Shown here: positions 22,985-35,001 of the stretch, piece after piece
Layout of the letters: every line of letters starts with the position of its first letter
How positions within the stretch are numbered: position 1 is the first letter of the stretch
From: Diadophis punctatus similis
Taxonomy: Eukaryota > Chordata > Lepidosauria > Squamata > Dipsadidae
Reading direction: 5' to 3'
DNA: 64,000 bases
NCBI GenBank assembly: GCA_023053685.1
Contig: JALIGW010000025.1
Location: forward strand, 10,884,953 to 10,948,952
Notes under the pieces: model-generated
Database searches by the model: none
Told to the model about the DNA's origin: nothing
Seen by the model: only the letters and a program-made list of their open reading frames with translations
Translations under genes and position numbers: made by a program

Positions 22985-24050
22985 GTTATCAGCCTAGTTG
23001 CTATATTTTAAGTCAACAGACATTTTCAGGCATTGAAAGTATGTTGCAGTTATCTAGCCATGATGCAACTACCTCGTAAATGACTGTTGATGGATCACGT
23101 TGACAAAAGAAAGCTTGTAGACTGATACATGAAGCACTTGCACAAACGCACTGCATTCTACAACCTAAAAATTTAAAGATAAGATCAAGAGGGATTCCTG
23201 ATCTGTGAAATGGAATTTTCAGATGACATGCAATCATTTTCAGAACATGTCTCCAGAGCAGATTTCCTGCTGACTAACAAAATATCTCTATAAGGATTGC
23301 CTCTATTTCTGAAATCCATAATGCCCTCCCTGACAAGTTTTCTCCCATGACAAAATGATTATTATTACTACTTATTTGAATTTATTAGCTGCCCAATTCT
23401 AATGGACTGACTCAGTCGAATCAACGGGTTACTTTTTATTTCTTCTTCTTCTCTTCCTTTTCCTCCTCCTCCTCACCCTCTTCCTCTTCCTTCTCTTCGT
23501 AAAATTAAAATGCAAACTCCTCTTAATTATCCTGGAAGTGCACTTCAGATATTAGGTAAACACTACAAATGAGATGTAAATGGAGGCAGTGAAACAGCTG
23601 TCAGCTTACTAGCTGATTAATTTCCTTCAGAAGCCAGAACAATTTCATTACAACATGCATCCCACTCCTTTCCCACCTCTCTCTCTCTCATCCATTTAGA
23701 CTCCTGCAATGGAAATTGGTTTTGGTTAGTGGGGGTGGAGTGTTCTGTTCCCCCTCCCACCGAATATGAATATCTCCTTGCCTTCATTCTTGATTTTATT
23801 ATTTTTCTTCCTCAGTGGTTAACCTGGGTTTCCCCATTCCTAATCTGTCCCTTTAACATAGTCTAATAGACTCTCTGATGCAATTTATAGGCCTGCAGGA
23901 AAGGGATCAGAATGGAAAGTCCCATGGCAAGAAGGGAAGTCTGTTCAAATAATCTGGATTTAGATCCACGACTCATTTTTATTTTAGGTTTTGCATGTTT
24001 ATATCTGGAAGGAAAAAGAAAAAGAGAAGGTGGGTGGACTCAGTTACAGT
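22985..24050. other. Unique-looking DNA, no gene seen
   Basis: No exon seen. The stretch 23515-23700 has high-complexity AT-rich sequence and may be conserved non-coding DNA; see findings. Confidence 0.4.
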
Positions 24051-24060
24051 GGTTGTGAAT

Positions 24061-24375
24061 CAGTGGAGGGTTCCGGTTATTTTCGCTAGGGGTGTGCATC
24101 GCGAGCATGCACAGAAGTGAATTCGCGTTCCATCAGGCGATTTCACTTCCGCGCATGCTTAGGATGACATTACAAGTCGAAACACAGCTGAGGAGCTTCT
24201 CAGCTGTGCTTCAGAGGAAGAATAAAGGTCCGTATTGAAACAAGGGTGGGTGGGAGGGCATTTTTCAGACAGCTCAGGATGCGGAGAAGCCGGAAAAAAG
24301 CACCTAAAAATGACATCATCGCCAGGCTCCTACTGGTGCGGCGTCCCACACAGCACCGGTAGGAACCCACCACTG
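24061..24375. mobile_element. hAT MITE, GGTGGGTTCC family
   Basis: Ends CAGTGGAGGGTTCC and GGAACCCACCACTG. Exact duplication TTGTGAAT at 24053-24060 and 24376-24383. Confidence 0.92.
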
Positions 24376-24384
24376 TTGTGAATG

Positions 24385-25075
24385 CACCACCAGAAGATCT
24401 AAAAGATCGTGTTAGGGACAGATTGTCATAGAAAAGATCTGTCTGGGTGATCCCAAGGAGACCAAAATGATTTGGTGGCACGTAATCAATAATCAAATCA
24501 TGTTTATCATAGCAAATATGTAATAGATCGATATATAGAAAGATTCTGCTTTCTGCATCTGTTTGTCCTTCCATGAGTCAAAGAGATTCCTATTCAGTGG
24601 ATTCACACAAAGGCAGAAAGGTGGAACAGTTTCTCCATCCAGCATATCCAACACCAGGATTGCATTCATTGTTCATGCTAGTCAGGGAAATGTTAATTTT
24701 ATTTATATTTTTTCTGGTAATCTTTATATGAAATTGCAGTATATCACAGAAGGACAATGTCCATGTGTCAGCATCATCTGGTAGTATGACTGGGGCATAT
24801 TTCTTTTGCATTTTTTTACTTGTCCCTTTTAATATAATTGTAATAAGAATTTTAATCATCATAATAAAAAACTAATACAAACTAAACTTAGAGAAAGAGA
24901 AGAGCATGGAAAGAAAGGATAAAAAGTACAGGAAAAAGAAAGTAGAAAAGGAAAAGAAAGAATATAGAAAAATGAGAAATATAGAAAGAAGTGACTTCCA
25001 ACCATCATCACATCAAATATAAACAAATTTAACAGCTCTTTACACCTATAAAATTAAACAGACAGCCTATATTCC
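24385..25075. other. No gene recognised
   Basis: Includes an A-rich, GAAA-rich tract at 24880-24990; nothing else supported. Confidence 0.4.
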
Positions 25076-25079
25076 TACA

Positions 25080-25216
25080 GAGAAATTACTGAGCTTGTCA
25101 TTTGTACTTTTATAATTGTCTGGTTTGGTACAACAACCAAACAGGACAGGTACAAACTCCAATGGATATTTGGGACTGCAGAAAGAACTACTGTAACCAG
25201 CCTCCCTTCCATACAA
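25080..25216 (+). repeat. L3/CR1 LINE, outer copy, left part
   Basis: The segment corresponds to the C-terminal block also seen at 26575-26720. It stops at the hAT terminus at 25217 and resumes at about 27731. Confidence 0.8.
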
Positions 25217-27478
25217 CAGGGGTCCCCAACCCCCAGGCTATGACCACTCCTGGGCCATGGCCTATTCACAACTGGGCAGTGGTAAAAAAGAAGCTACTCT
25301 GAAAAGCTAAAGAATCAGTTCTCAACCAATGAACCAGCAAACATGTGGAGAACTCTTAAAAATATCACTGGTTATGGAAAACCACCTTCCCAGGCTGAAG
25401 GAAATCAACAACTGGCAGATGATCTGAACGTGTTTTACTGCAGGTTTGAAAGGAAACTACAGCCACCTATCTCCACAACCCCCATCTTAGACACACCAAC
25501 AACAGCTAAGCCTCCTACAACTGACCCCATCCCATTGGGTTCACAACCCCTGGTGATCATAGAACAGGAAGTGCAAGACCTATTTCACAGACAAAAGCCA
25601 GGAAAAGCTCCAGGCCCAGACAAGGTAACTCCTTCTTGCTTAAAGGTCTGTGCTGACCAATTGGCCCCCATCTTCACCCGAATCTTCAACAAATCGCTAG
25701 AGATGTGCTATGTTCCTTCATGCTTCAAGCGCTCTACTATCATCCCAGTGCCGAAGAAGCCTTCCATCAAGGAATTGAATGACTACAGACCAGTTGCTCT
25801 AACATCTGTAGTTATGAAAACCTTTGAAAGGCTAGTGCTGTCCCACTTGAAAACCATCACGGATCCACTATTAGACCCCCTGCAATTTGCATACTGAGCA
25901 AACAGATCAACAGATGATGCTGTTAATATGGCTCTGCACTACATCCTACAACATCTTGAATCTCCAAAGACCTACACAAGGGTCCTCTTTGTGGACTTCA
26001 GCTCAGCATTCAATACCATCATTCCAAATATTCTTCTAACTAAACTAAATCAGCTAGCAGTACCTGACCACACTTGTAAATGGATCATAAGCTTCCTAAC
26101 AAACAGGAAGCAGCAGGTGAAGCTAAGCAGAATCACATCAGATACCTGTACAATTAGCACAGTCCCCCCCCCCAAGGCAGTGTGCTCTCTCCACTTCTTC
26201 TCTATATATACCAATGACTGCATCTCTAATGATCCATCTGTTAAACTACTGAAGTTAACAGATGACACAACAATGATCGATCTCATTCGAGACAATGATG
26301 AATCCGCATACAGATGGGAGGTTGAACAACTAACATTGTGGTGCGACCAGAACAATCTGGAACTGAACACACTCAAAACCGTAGAAATGATTCCACCTCT
26401 TACAATACTAGACAACACAGTATCAACAGTAGAGACCTTCAAATTTCTACCATATCGCAATATCTAAAATGGACACCTAACATCAAAAACATCATTTAAA
26501 AAGCACAACAAAGAATGTTCTTTGTGCGCCAACTCAGAAAGCTCAAACTGCCCAAGGAGCTGCTGATACAGTTCTACAGAGGAATTGTTGAGTCTGTCAT
26601 CTCCACCTCTATAACTGTCTGGTTTGGTTCTGCAACCCAACAAGACAGACACAGACTTCAGAAGATAATCAGAACTGCAGAAAAAACAATTGCTACCAAC
26701 CTGCCTTCCATTGAGGACCTGTATACTGCACAAGTTAAAAAGAGGGCTATGAAAATATTTGCAGACCCCTCACATGCTGGATACAAACTGTTTCAATTCC
26801 TACCCTCAAAACGACGCTATAGAGCACTGCACACCAAGACAACTAGACACAAGAACAGTTTTTCCCCGAATGCCATCACTCTGCTAAACAAATAATTCCC
26901 TCAACACTGTCAAACTATTTACTAAGTCTGCACTACTATTAATCTTCTCATCGTTCCCATCACCCATCTCCTCCCACTAATTACTGTATGACTGTAACTT
27001 TGTTGCTTGTATCCTTATGATTTATATTGACTGGTTCCTAATATGATTTGATTGCTTATTTGTACCCGAACTATCATTAAGTGTTATACCTTACATTCTT
27101 GACGAACGTATCTTTTCTTTTATGTACACTGAGAGCATATGCACCAAGACAAATTCCTTGTGTCCAATCACACTTGGACAATAAAAAATTCCATTCTATT
27201 TTATTATTTTCTATGCAGCTCAACTCGTACAAGCAGTGGGCTGGTGCACATGTGCATGCAGCTCGACTCGTGGGAGCAGTGGGCCAGCAAGCACGTGCAT
27301 ACTCACACAACTCAGCTTACAATCGAGCTGTGTGTGCATTTGCATCCGCACCAGCCCACCACTCACATGAGTTGAGTGGCGTGTGCGTGCATGCATGCAT
27401 TCTGGACCGCAGATCACATGGCCCAGTTCCCACTCCTCCCCAGCTGGGCTGCCGAGCTGCAAATGTTGGGGACTGCTG
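25217..27478. mobile_element. hAT element split by an L3 LINE
   Basis: The left end is CAGGGGTCCCCAAC at 25217. The complementary right end GTTGGGGACTGCTG finishes at 27478. The outer host flanks are CCATACAA (25209-25216) and CCAAATAA (27731-27738), a 6/8 match. Its own interior is visible at about 25217-25275 and 27215-27478. Confidence 0.8.
25280..27215 (+). pseudogene. L3/CR1 LINE reverse transcriptase, broken
   Basis: Three pieces of one protein are visible. 25343-25897 has the GKAPGPDKV and NDYRPVALTSVVMKTFERLV blocks. 25928-26467 has LFVDFSSAFNTIIP and a YADD-equivalent LTDDTT. 26515-26895 is the C-terminal domain. An in-frame TGA at 25895-25897 separates the first two. The expected PQG block near 26170 is scrambled at a C-run, and the catalytic alanine position is threonine. 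The 3' end at 27170-27215 has the AATAAAAAATTCCATTCTAT tail. The copy is not functional. Confidence 0.88.
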
Positions 27479-27722
27479 CAAGGGTGGGTTCCGGATTGTG
27501 TTACTGCCGGTTCGTTCAGGGACGCGGCGCAAGGGCGCGTGCATGCGCAGTACTAAAAAAAGGTTTCTGCGCATGAGCAGAAGCAAAAAACAAGATGGCT
27601 GCGCCTGTGGTGCCGCCGAGAGAACCACTGCCAAGAGAACCGCTGCTGGTTCCAGCGACCCAGGCCACCAAGTTACTACCTATTCTATAGAACTGGTCTG
27701 AACCGGTAGGAACCCACCTCTG
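27479..27722. mobile_element. hAT MITE inserted in another hAT's terminus
   Basis: Ends CAAGGGTGGGTTCC and GGAACCCACCTCTG. The duplication GACTGCTG at 27471-27478 and 27723-27730 is exact, and it equals the last eight bases of the surrounding hAT element. Confidence 0.9.
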
Positions 27723-27730
27723 GACTGCTG

Positions 27731-28130
27731 CCAAATAAGGCCTGTATATTGCATAGGTCAGAAGAAGGGCTGAGAAAATAACTACAGACCCCTCACATCC
27801 TGAACATAAATTGTTTCAATTCCTCCCCTTGGGACACGGCTATAGGGCACAGCATGCCAAAACAACTAGACACAGGGATAGTTTCTTCTCTCGTGCCATC
27901 ACTCTGCTGAACACTTAATCCTCAAAGTCTGTCTTATGTCTAAGTATATTTACCTATGTTGTATGGCTGTAGTATTATTATTATCCTTCTCATCCTCTCT
28001 ACTACTCCCTTTTATAGGTATCATTATAATGATTATTATTACACTGTTGCTTCACATATTCTGTATATTGAGGGTTTCTCAAGCAGAGACAAATTTCTTG
28101 TGTATCTAATCACACTTGGCCAATAAAATG
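27731..28130 (+). repeat. L3/CR1 LINE, outer copy, right part
   Basis: Coding resumes at the GGCCTGTATATTGCATAGGT block and continues through the 3' UTR to CACTTGGCCAATAAAATG. Confidence 0.85.
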
Positions 28131-28540
28131 TTCTGTTCTGTTCTTATTCTTATTCTTAATCTTATTCTTAATCTTATTCAACTCTAATTCTATTCTATTC
28201 TACTCTACTCTACTCTACTCTACACTAATTCTATTCTATTCTATTCCATTCTATTCTATTCTATTCTACTCTAATTCTATTATATTCTGTTGTCAGTTGT
28301 CTATTCTGAACCAGAGACTAATTTCTTGTGTATCTAATCACACTTGACCAATAAAATATTCTGTTCTGTTCTGTTCTATTCTATTCTACTCTAATTCTAT
28401 TATATTCTATTGTCAATTGTCTATTCTGAACCAGAGACTAATTTCTTGTGTATCTAATCACACTTGACCAATAAAATAGTCTATTCTATTCTATTCTATT
28501 CTATTCTATTCTATTCTATTCTATTCTATTCTGTTGTCTA
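28131..28540 (+). repeat. ATTCT-type tail with duplicated LINE ends
   Basis: The TTCTATTCTA tail contains two further LINE-end segments (TTTCTTGTGTATCTAATCAC at 28323 and 28443). They are exactly 120 bp apart and nearly identical. Confidence 0.92.
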
Positions 28541-28713
28541 TTCTGACACTATTCTGAGATGCTTTCTTCTGTTTATTGCTTTTTGACAGTCTCTTTTCAC
28601 ATTCATCCTTAACAATGTCTTTGATTTCTTCCATAGTTCATCTCATTCTCAGTTAATGAGGTTCAGGATTTTAAAGCAATGCCAGATCTTTTCCTTGAAA
28701 ATAGCAAATATAT

Positions 28714-28929
28714 CAGTGGTGGGTTGCTACCGGTTCTCCCCAGTTCAAGCGAACCGGTAGCGGTGGTGGGAGGCTCCGCCCACCCACCCAGATGTCATCA
28801 TGGACAATCTGTGCATGCACATAAGGTTCTGCACATGCACAGAAGCGCCACACATGAGTGAAGCAAGAGCGCACGAGCGCGCATTCACAGTTCCAAACCG
28901 GTAGCGAAGGTAAGTGAAACCCATTACTG
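28714..28929. mobile_element. hAT MITE, GGTGGGTTGC subtype
   Basis: Ends CAGTGGTGGGTTGCTACCGG and the diverged TGAAACCCATTACTG. Flanks AAATATAT and GAATATAT match at 7 of 8. Confidence 0.8.
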
Positions 28930-28939
28930 GAATATATGT

Positions 28940-29420
28940 TCAAGAATATACTGTACAAACCGGTTGGCTTTGTTCTGTTTCAGCCTGAGTTGGAACTTGC
29001 GTGGAAGCATTTTATGATCTGTTCCACAGGCAACTCCTGGCCATATTTTTGCTGTTATAACTGAGCTCTCCTATATTCTCATCTTAATGATATAATCAGT
29101 TCGATTTCTGTGTACTCCATCTGGTGATGTCCATGTTTGTAGGTGCCATTTTGGTCCTTGAAGACTGTGTTAGAAATCAAGAAATCATTGGATGGGAAGA
29201 AACAGATTAATCACTCTCCTGCTTCATTTCCTTTTCAAAGTCATATAATTCAACAGTTTTCCTCCTTGCTGTTTCCAACTTCAACATTCCTGTGTCCAAC
29301 TACAAGCAGCACATATTGCCTGCACATTCTGCCCTTCCTCATTTTCTGCTGTTTTGTAGACATTTCTGAACTTTGAGCAATGGATACTAACATATTCTGC
29401 CAATTCCTGCTAGTGTATGG
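28940..29420. other. No gene recognised
   Basis: Unique-looking sequence. Confidence 0.4.
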
Positions 29421-29424
29421 TAAT

Positions 29425-29815
29425 AAAGCCCATTAGACTTAATGTAGATAGATAATACTTTGTCACTTTAAAAGAATTTCACAGTGAATTTTCTCACTTG
29501 GGAATAAAACTTCAAAGAAGTTTTCTTAAAATACATCAGTTCCTTGTATAACAGCTTGATACTAAGAGCAAATGATAAAAATCAGACTGTTGGTTTTCAT
29601 AATACCAGAAAATGTCAAAAGAATTTTAGTTTCTGGAAGCTGAGAAACAGATGAGTGCATAAGAGGCTTATTTTAAAAATATAAAACCAATAATAAGATT
29701 GAACATGTGTAGCATAAACTTTAAGAAACGTTAGAATCTCTTGTATTGAAGCTAGAGGGAAGTAGTAAAATGTCACATGTATGTCTAGAATTAAATATAT
29801 TCTGGTTTAAATGCA
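29425..29815. repeat. Diverged duplicate block, copy 2
   Basis: Collinear with 17565-18165 but without the BovB insertion. It ends just before the solo LTR. Confidence 0.65.
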
Positions 29816-29875
29816 TATGTGTTTGTGTGTGTTCCTGTCTTTCTCTCTATTTGGGTTCAGACTAAACTTGACCAT

Positions 29876-30438
29876 TGTTGAAAGAAATGTCCATCTGGGT
29901 TCAGTTCCAAGTGGGGAGAAAGACACTGGAAACATGGAGGCTGATTGGAAGGATGGTTTAATGGTGAACAGGACCATATGGGTTTGAAGTCCTGGGTAGC
30001 TGACCACATGGAGTGGAGAGTGAGTGTTATTTATACCCTCTCTTGGGCTTTGACCTTGAGCTTCCTGTTCCTGTGGCAAGGGCATGTATCCCATGTGGAG
30101 TCATGTTTGTCTGAATTAAGGTTGGTTGAACCTTGGGCTGATGTAATATCCCCAGGTGCCATGTGGTGAGTTCTGTTGCTAGATGGGTAGAGGGCTAATC
30201 CTATTATGTCCTGAGGGTCATGTCTTAATCCCATCAGCCTGGAGCTGGAAGTCTTTTGTTTTGTAGATAGGCTGGCCCAGTCCTCAATGGGCACCAAATA
30301 TCTGCTGGGGGCAGGGAGCTGCTTTGTCTTTAAAAACATGTTTCTCCTTTTCTCATCCAGGGAAATATAATATTCTGCCTTTTTAATATTTCCTAGAATT
30401 TTTCATTCTTCTAGGAGGGGTGGGTGCTAACTTTCTTC
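29876..30438 (-). mobile_element. Solo LTR, family 1
   Basis: The unit starts TGTTGAAAG and ends AACTTTCTTC, with an exact 5-bp duplication ACCAT at 29871-29875 and 30439-30443. A second copy is at 50622-51224. Read on the minus strand it has a GGTATAAATAACAC promoter-like box near 30040. No gag or pol is present. Confidence 0.85.
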
Positions 30439-30444
30439 ACCATG

Positions 30445-31200
30445 AAATTAATCAATCTTCTACAGTATTTTTTTACATGAGGGATTGGAGCATAGATTTG
30501 GGTAATTATCCTATTAAAGATTGTGTACAAGGTCTAACTGATATTATTAGGTCATTGACTGCATTGGATTCAAGTAATGTGTTGGCTATAATCTTCCTGA
30601 CAATGAAAGTAATACTATCCCTTCTTTATTTTTCATGTCCAGGGTAGTAAATAAAATAACAAAAAGTGTCCAATTCCAGCTCATTTCAATTCGTGGATGT
30701 TAAAATTAAATGAACGGTTGATTTATTTCAGCTTTCACTATGTTCAGCTTTTTTATGTTCATGCTTCTTACGTTCCAGGTTCCCAAAGTAATTTTGTTCT
30801 TGCAACTTCATATTTTCCTTATCTGCATGGCAACATCAACGGCTAGACAGCCCAAAGTCTTTAATAGCCACCCAGTGTCCCCTGGGAGTTGGGCGGCATA
30901 TAAATCCATTTATTTTATTTATTTAAATAAATAAATTAAATAAATAAATAATCTAGCCACATCATGAACATCATTAGTACTCTTCACTCTTCTTCAGTAA
31001 CATGCTGAGTCCCGTCAATTTGAGTCTCATCATGCAACGTTCTATCATCAATTGCTTTATCTTGCCTATCTATGTGGTTTTCTTGGTCTCCTCTCATACA
31101 GTAGGAATTGTTGCCTTTGCCATTGTCACTAAAGTGATATTTTGCCTCCACAATCTTTCTATACTGGTCCTACTGACCAATACAGTTTCCATCCTGATTT
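30445..31200. other. No gene; contains a short L2 tail
   Basis: 30852-30951 is a plus-strand L2-type 3' end (GGGAGTTGGGCGGCATATAA) with AATA repeats. The rest is unrecognised. Confidence 0.5.
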
Positions 31201-31204
31201 AGCT

Positions 31205-31572
31205 GGGCAGCTGGGATAAATAACCCTCACTTATGACTGTATGACTGTAACTTGTTGCTTGTATCCTTACGATTTATATTAATAATTGATTGTTTCCTGA
31301 TTGCTTATTTGAACCCTATGACAATCAATAAGTGTTGTACCTTATGATTCTTGACAAATGTATCTTTTCTTTTATGTACACTGAGAGCATATGCACCAAA
31401 GACAAATTCCTTGTGTGTCCAACCACACTTGACCAATAAAGAATTCTATTCTATTCTATTCTGTTCTGTTCTGTTCTGTTCTGTTCTGTTCTGTTCTGTT
31501 CTATTCTATTCTATTCTATTCTATTCTATTCTATTCTATTCTATTCTATTCTATTCCATTCTATTCTATTCA
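31205..31572 (+). repeat. L3/CR1 LINE 3' end with long TTCTG/TTCTA tail
   Basis: The 3' UTR block CACTGAGAGCATATGCACCA is followed by AATAAAGAATTCTATTCTAT and about 130 bp of pentanucleotide repeat that changes from TTCTG to TTCTA. Confidence 0.93.
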
Positions 31573-31597
31573 CACCTTGGGTGATGTTGCTAAAATT

Positions 31598-31705
31598 ACC
31601 GTGTTTCCCTGAAAATAAGACCCACCCCAAAAACAAGCCCCAGCCTGATTTTTTGGGGATGGGCCAAATATAAGCCCTACCCCGAAAATAAGCCTGGGGG
31701 ATGGG
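31598..31705. repeat. TIR-element end (CCGTGTTTCCCTGAAAATAA)
   Basis: A TA precedes CCGTGTTTCCCTGAAAATAA, and GAAAATAAG recurs nearby. The layout resembles the ATAAGAC-bearing ends at 20797. The opposite end was not found. Confidence 0.5.
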
Positions 31706-31709
31706 CATT

Positions 31710-32395
31710 GCCAGCATAAGAGGCAGCGAGCATGTGGGGGCCAACGGTGTCCGGAAGCAGCCACAGCCCACCGTCCCCTTGGCGCAGCACAAATACCAGT
31801 AAGTCCGAGCATGGAAGCAGAGGAGGGGGAAGACAGGCGATCCAGACATGCTGCGTGGCTGCCTGACTCATGGGAGGCTCACAGGAACTCACTTTTTCAG
31901 TTCTGCATTAGGCGGTTGTTAAATTATGTGAAGCCCACCTCTGCAAATTAGGTGGGTTTTTTATGCTGGCTTGAAGCCAAGCTGGGATCAATATAGGACA
32001 GGAATAGTTTAAAGGAGCACTGTGGCTATGTCACAGAGTAATGTTAAAAGAGATTGGACAAATGGATGGAGAACAACATTGCTGATGATTACTACTCTTA
32101 ACAGCTATTCCTACCTATTCAATCAGCATGTCTGAAATACCAGCTTCTAAGGAGCAACATGTTGGTGCTTCTGAGCACCTTAAATGCATCTGGTTGACCA
32201 GTCCAATAACAATCTTTTTATGTTCTTATATTTTTGCAGGGATTCTTCATCATGAAGTGACTGATGTAGTGTGGTCACTTTGCAATCAGTCTCTGTAAAC
32301 TTCCTCAGACTGTCAATCAAATGAGGAGTTTGAAGTGCTGCCATTGAGAGAAGAATAATGGGGAAAGGGGGTTATAGCTTCCTCCCATTTGCACA
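31710..32395. other. No gene recognised
   Basis: No supported feature. Confidence 0.4.
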
Positions 32396-32398
32396 GTG

Positions 32399-32401
32399 AA
32401 A

Positions 32402-32472
<71 letters not shown>

Positions 32473-32658
32473 CCTACCTACCTACCTACCTACCTACCTA
32501 CCTATCATCTATCTACAGTATCTATCTATCATCTACCTATCTACCTATCTACCTATCTATCTATCTATCTATCTATCATCTATCTATCTATCATCTATCT
32601 ATTATCATCTATCATCTATCATCTACAGTATCTATCATCTATCATCTATCTATCATCA

Positions 32659-32692
<34 letters not shown>

Positions 32693-32701
32693 TTATCTAT
32701 C

Positions 32702-32756
<55 letters not shown>

Positions 32757-32775
32757 CATCGTCTATCGTCTATCG

Positions 32776-32872
<97 letters not shown>

Positions 32873-32885
32873 TATCTAGCTAGCT
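32399..32885. repeat. Complex ATCT/ACCT microsatellite
   Basis: About 480 bp of ATCT units with an embedded ACCT block (32471-32504), CATC interruptions and short CTACAGT spacers. The Tyr/Leu/Ser/Ile open frames here are artefacts. Confidence 0.97.
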
Positions 32886-32889
32886 AGCT

Positions 32890-34185
32890 ATATCTATTTC
32901 TATCCACCCTTCTTGGTTCATCTCCCAATAGGACTTCCCTAAACCCAAGAAGAGAAGATTGTATGCAAGAAGGTTTGTTCAGCCACAGCACTTGGAAGAG
33001 TCTCACTTGAGGAATGTTAGGTTTATACTCTACCAAGATGTCCTTTCTTACTTTTTCCTATAAAAATTAATAGATCTGTATGTGGAAAGCAAGAAGCTGC
33101 ATTTGGGGGTGGAGGGGGGTGGTAACATTATCATAGGGATTAATCTATTTGGCCTTTGGCTCTTTTCATCAAGAATTATTGCAGGATATTTCATGGCATA
33201 CTGTATTTCTCACCAGTGGCATAATGAGAGGGATTTTGCCAGTGGCCTCAACTCAATCAAGTCTCTGTTGTTTCATATGACAATGTTGTTACATTTGGCC
33301 ATGGTAAGTGGTCAGAAGTCTGAATGCAAATTGAATGGCATTTCACTTGAGACCTTAATCTACACAGTATGAAAAGGCTCAACCGCCAGGTATCCGCCCA
33401 TCTCATAATCAGGTTATTATTGTGTGTCGTTTTGAGAATTACATTTAGCAGCCATTAAGAGGAAAATGATTTTAGAACGAAATGGAAGGAAAGACTTGTT
33501 CCAGTTAGGATTTTTGGTCAGCAGTGCTTTTTATAGCTATAATCTCTGGAAAGCAAACTCACGGAGCACTCCTTTCAGGCATAAAGAGTTTTATGTGTGT
33601 CAAAGACTGGAACAGGATCTAGTGCTGGAAGCTTTGACCATACCTAATATCTCCTGGCTTTGTCCTCTTCCTACTTTTTACCTTGAGAATTTAAAAAACA
33701 AAACAAAATTGGAAAACTTCGAAAGAGGTGGCCTTCATTTCCAGTGTTAGGCCAGCTATGGAACTTGTTGAACATATCATACTTTTTGCATGCTTGGGTT
33801 GTTTAATTTCTCCAGACGTTTTTTAATTAAAATGTGACCTTGGAAAGGTTCCTACGTTGGGCCAAGCCATGGTTTGTTTGTTTGTTTTTTTATTACAGAT
33901 ACAATTGCAGAAGTCGTGATTCTTTGCACCTGTAACCCTATTGATCACAAGGAGCATTGGGAGTAGAGGACGCAAACATGCAGATTCTTCTTCGTTCCTT
34001 TCCTTGTTTCTGCTCTGCAGATTCTTAGGCTCTGTACTTAAAGCTGCTTTTACATAAAGCATACCATCCTTCTTTCCTTCTCCTTTCTCCCACAGCAAAG
34101 AGCTCAGTTGTAGGCGTTCTGTTCAATCATATCACTTCCTTAATACATTTGACTTGTCCTTTTTGGTTTTAATATTCTTTCTCTA
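32890..34185. other. Unique-looking DNA, no gene
   Basis: No exon with splice context. The stretch 33290-33500 has high complexity and could be conserved non-coding DNA. Confidence 0.4.
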
Positions 34186-34188
34186 GAG

Positions 34189-34753
34189 CAGGGGGGTCAA
34201 TTTCATTGAGGGCCGCATCACGGTTGCATTTGACCTCGGGGGGGGGGGCAGGGTAGGCGTGGCCAGCTCGACATCACTCGTGACTGCCCAGTGCTAAGGC
34301 AGGACTTCCCTTAGACCCTCCCTCACTCTCATTATAATCTCCTTCCTTCCTTCCTCCCTCCCTTTCTTCCTTCTTTCTTTTTCTTTTTCCTTCCTGCTTC
34401 ATTCTCCTTTCTTCTTTTGTCCCCTCTTTCCATATTTTTCCTTCCTTGCTCTCATCCCATCTTTCCTTCTTTTTGTCTTTCCTCTTTCCCTTTCTCCTTT
34501 CCTGTCCCTTCTTGCATGCTCAAATGCAAAAGGGGAAACATTTCTCCTTTTGTTTTGTTTTTAGTTTGTTTTGCTAGCCTTCTGCCAGCAAAAATGGAGC
34601 CCAGGGGGGGCCGCGCAGCCCCCCTGAGCTCCATTTTTGCTGACAGAGGCACTGCAGGCTGGTCCTTTGTTGTTCCCAGGGTGGCCCCGCGGGCCAGATC
34701 TAAGTACCCCATAGGCTGGATCGGGCCTGCGGGCCTTGAGTTTGACACCCCTG
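34189..34753. mobile_element. hAT element (GTCAATTTC ends)
   Basis: Ends CAGGGGGGTCAATTTC and TTGAGTTTGACACCCCTG, flanked by CTCTAGAG (34181-34188) and CTCTAGAT (34754-34761), 7 of 8. The interior has a CT-rich tract and a hairpin, with CAAAAATGGAGCCC paired to GAGCTCCATTTTTG at about 34587-34642. Confidence 0.85.
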
Positions 34754-35001
34754 CTCTAGATAATCTTAATGGGCCTATTCTGTTCACATGTGAATGTTGT
34801 GCCAACTACCAACCTCAGTGACCCCACTGGATGATTCTACCCAGAATATCTCAGACTTTTCTCTACAGCTTATTCAAAGTTTATTAAAGAAACCACATTG
34901 GCAAGGTTCATACAGCATACTAATTTATAAATTATAGTAAGCTCAGAATACAGCAAAGAAAACCAAACCGATTTCCTTAGCGCAGCTGTGGTAGTATATG
35001 A

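Noticed and set aside
27081..27701. 206-codon plus-strand frame
   Set aside because: It spans a LINE tail, the interior of a hAT element and a second MITE, three different insertions.
32399..32885. Possible CRISPR-like or satellite array
   Set aside because: The units are tetranucleotides with slippage-type interruptions and no spacers; a plain microsatellite in a vertebrate genome.
32389..32887. 164-codon Tyr/Leu/Ser/Ile open frame
   Set aside because: Translation of an ATCT microsatellite.
33466..33750. 94-codon frame that reads like a possible exon
   Set aside because: Only a start-to-stop frame in AT-rich DNA; no recognisable domain, splice sites or codon bias were seen.
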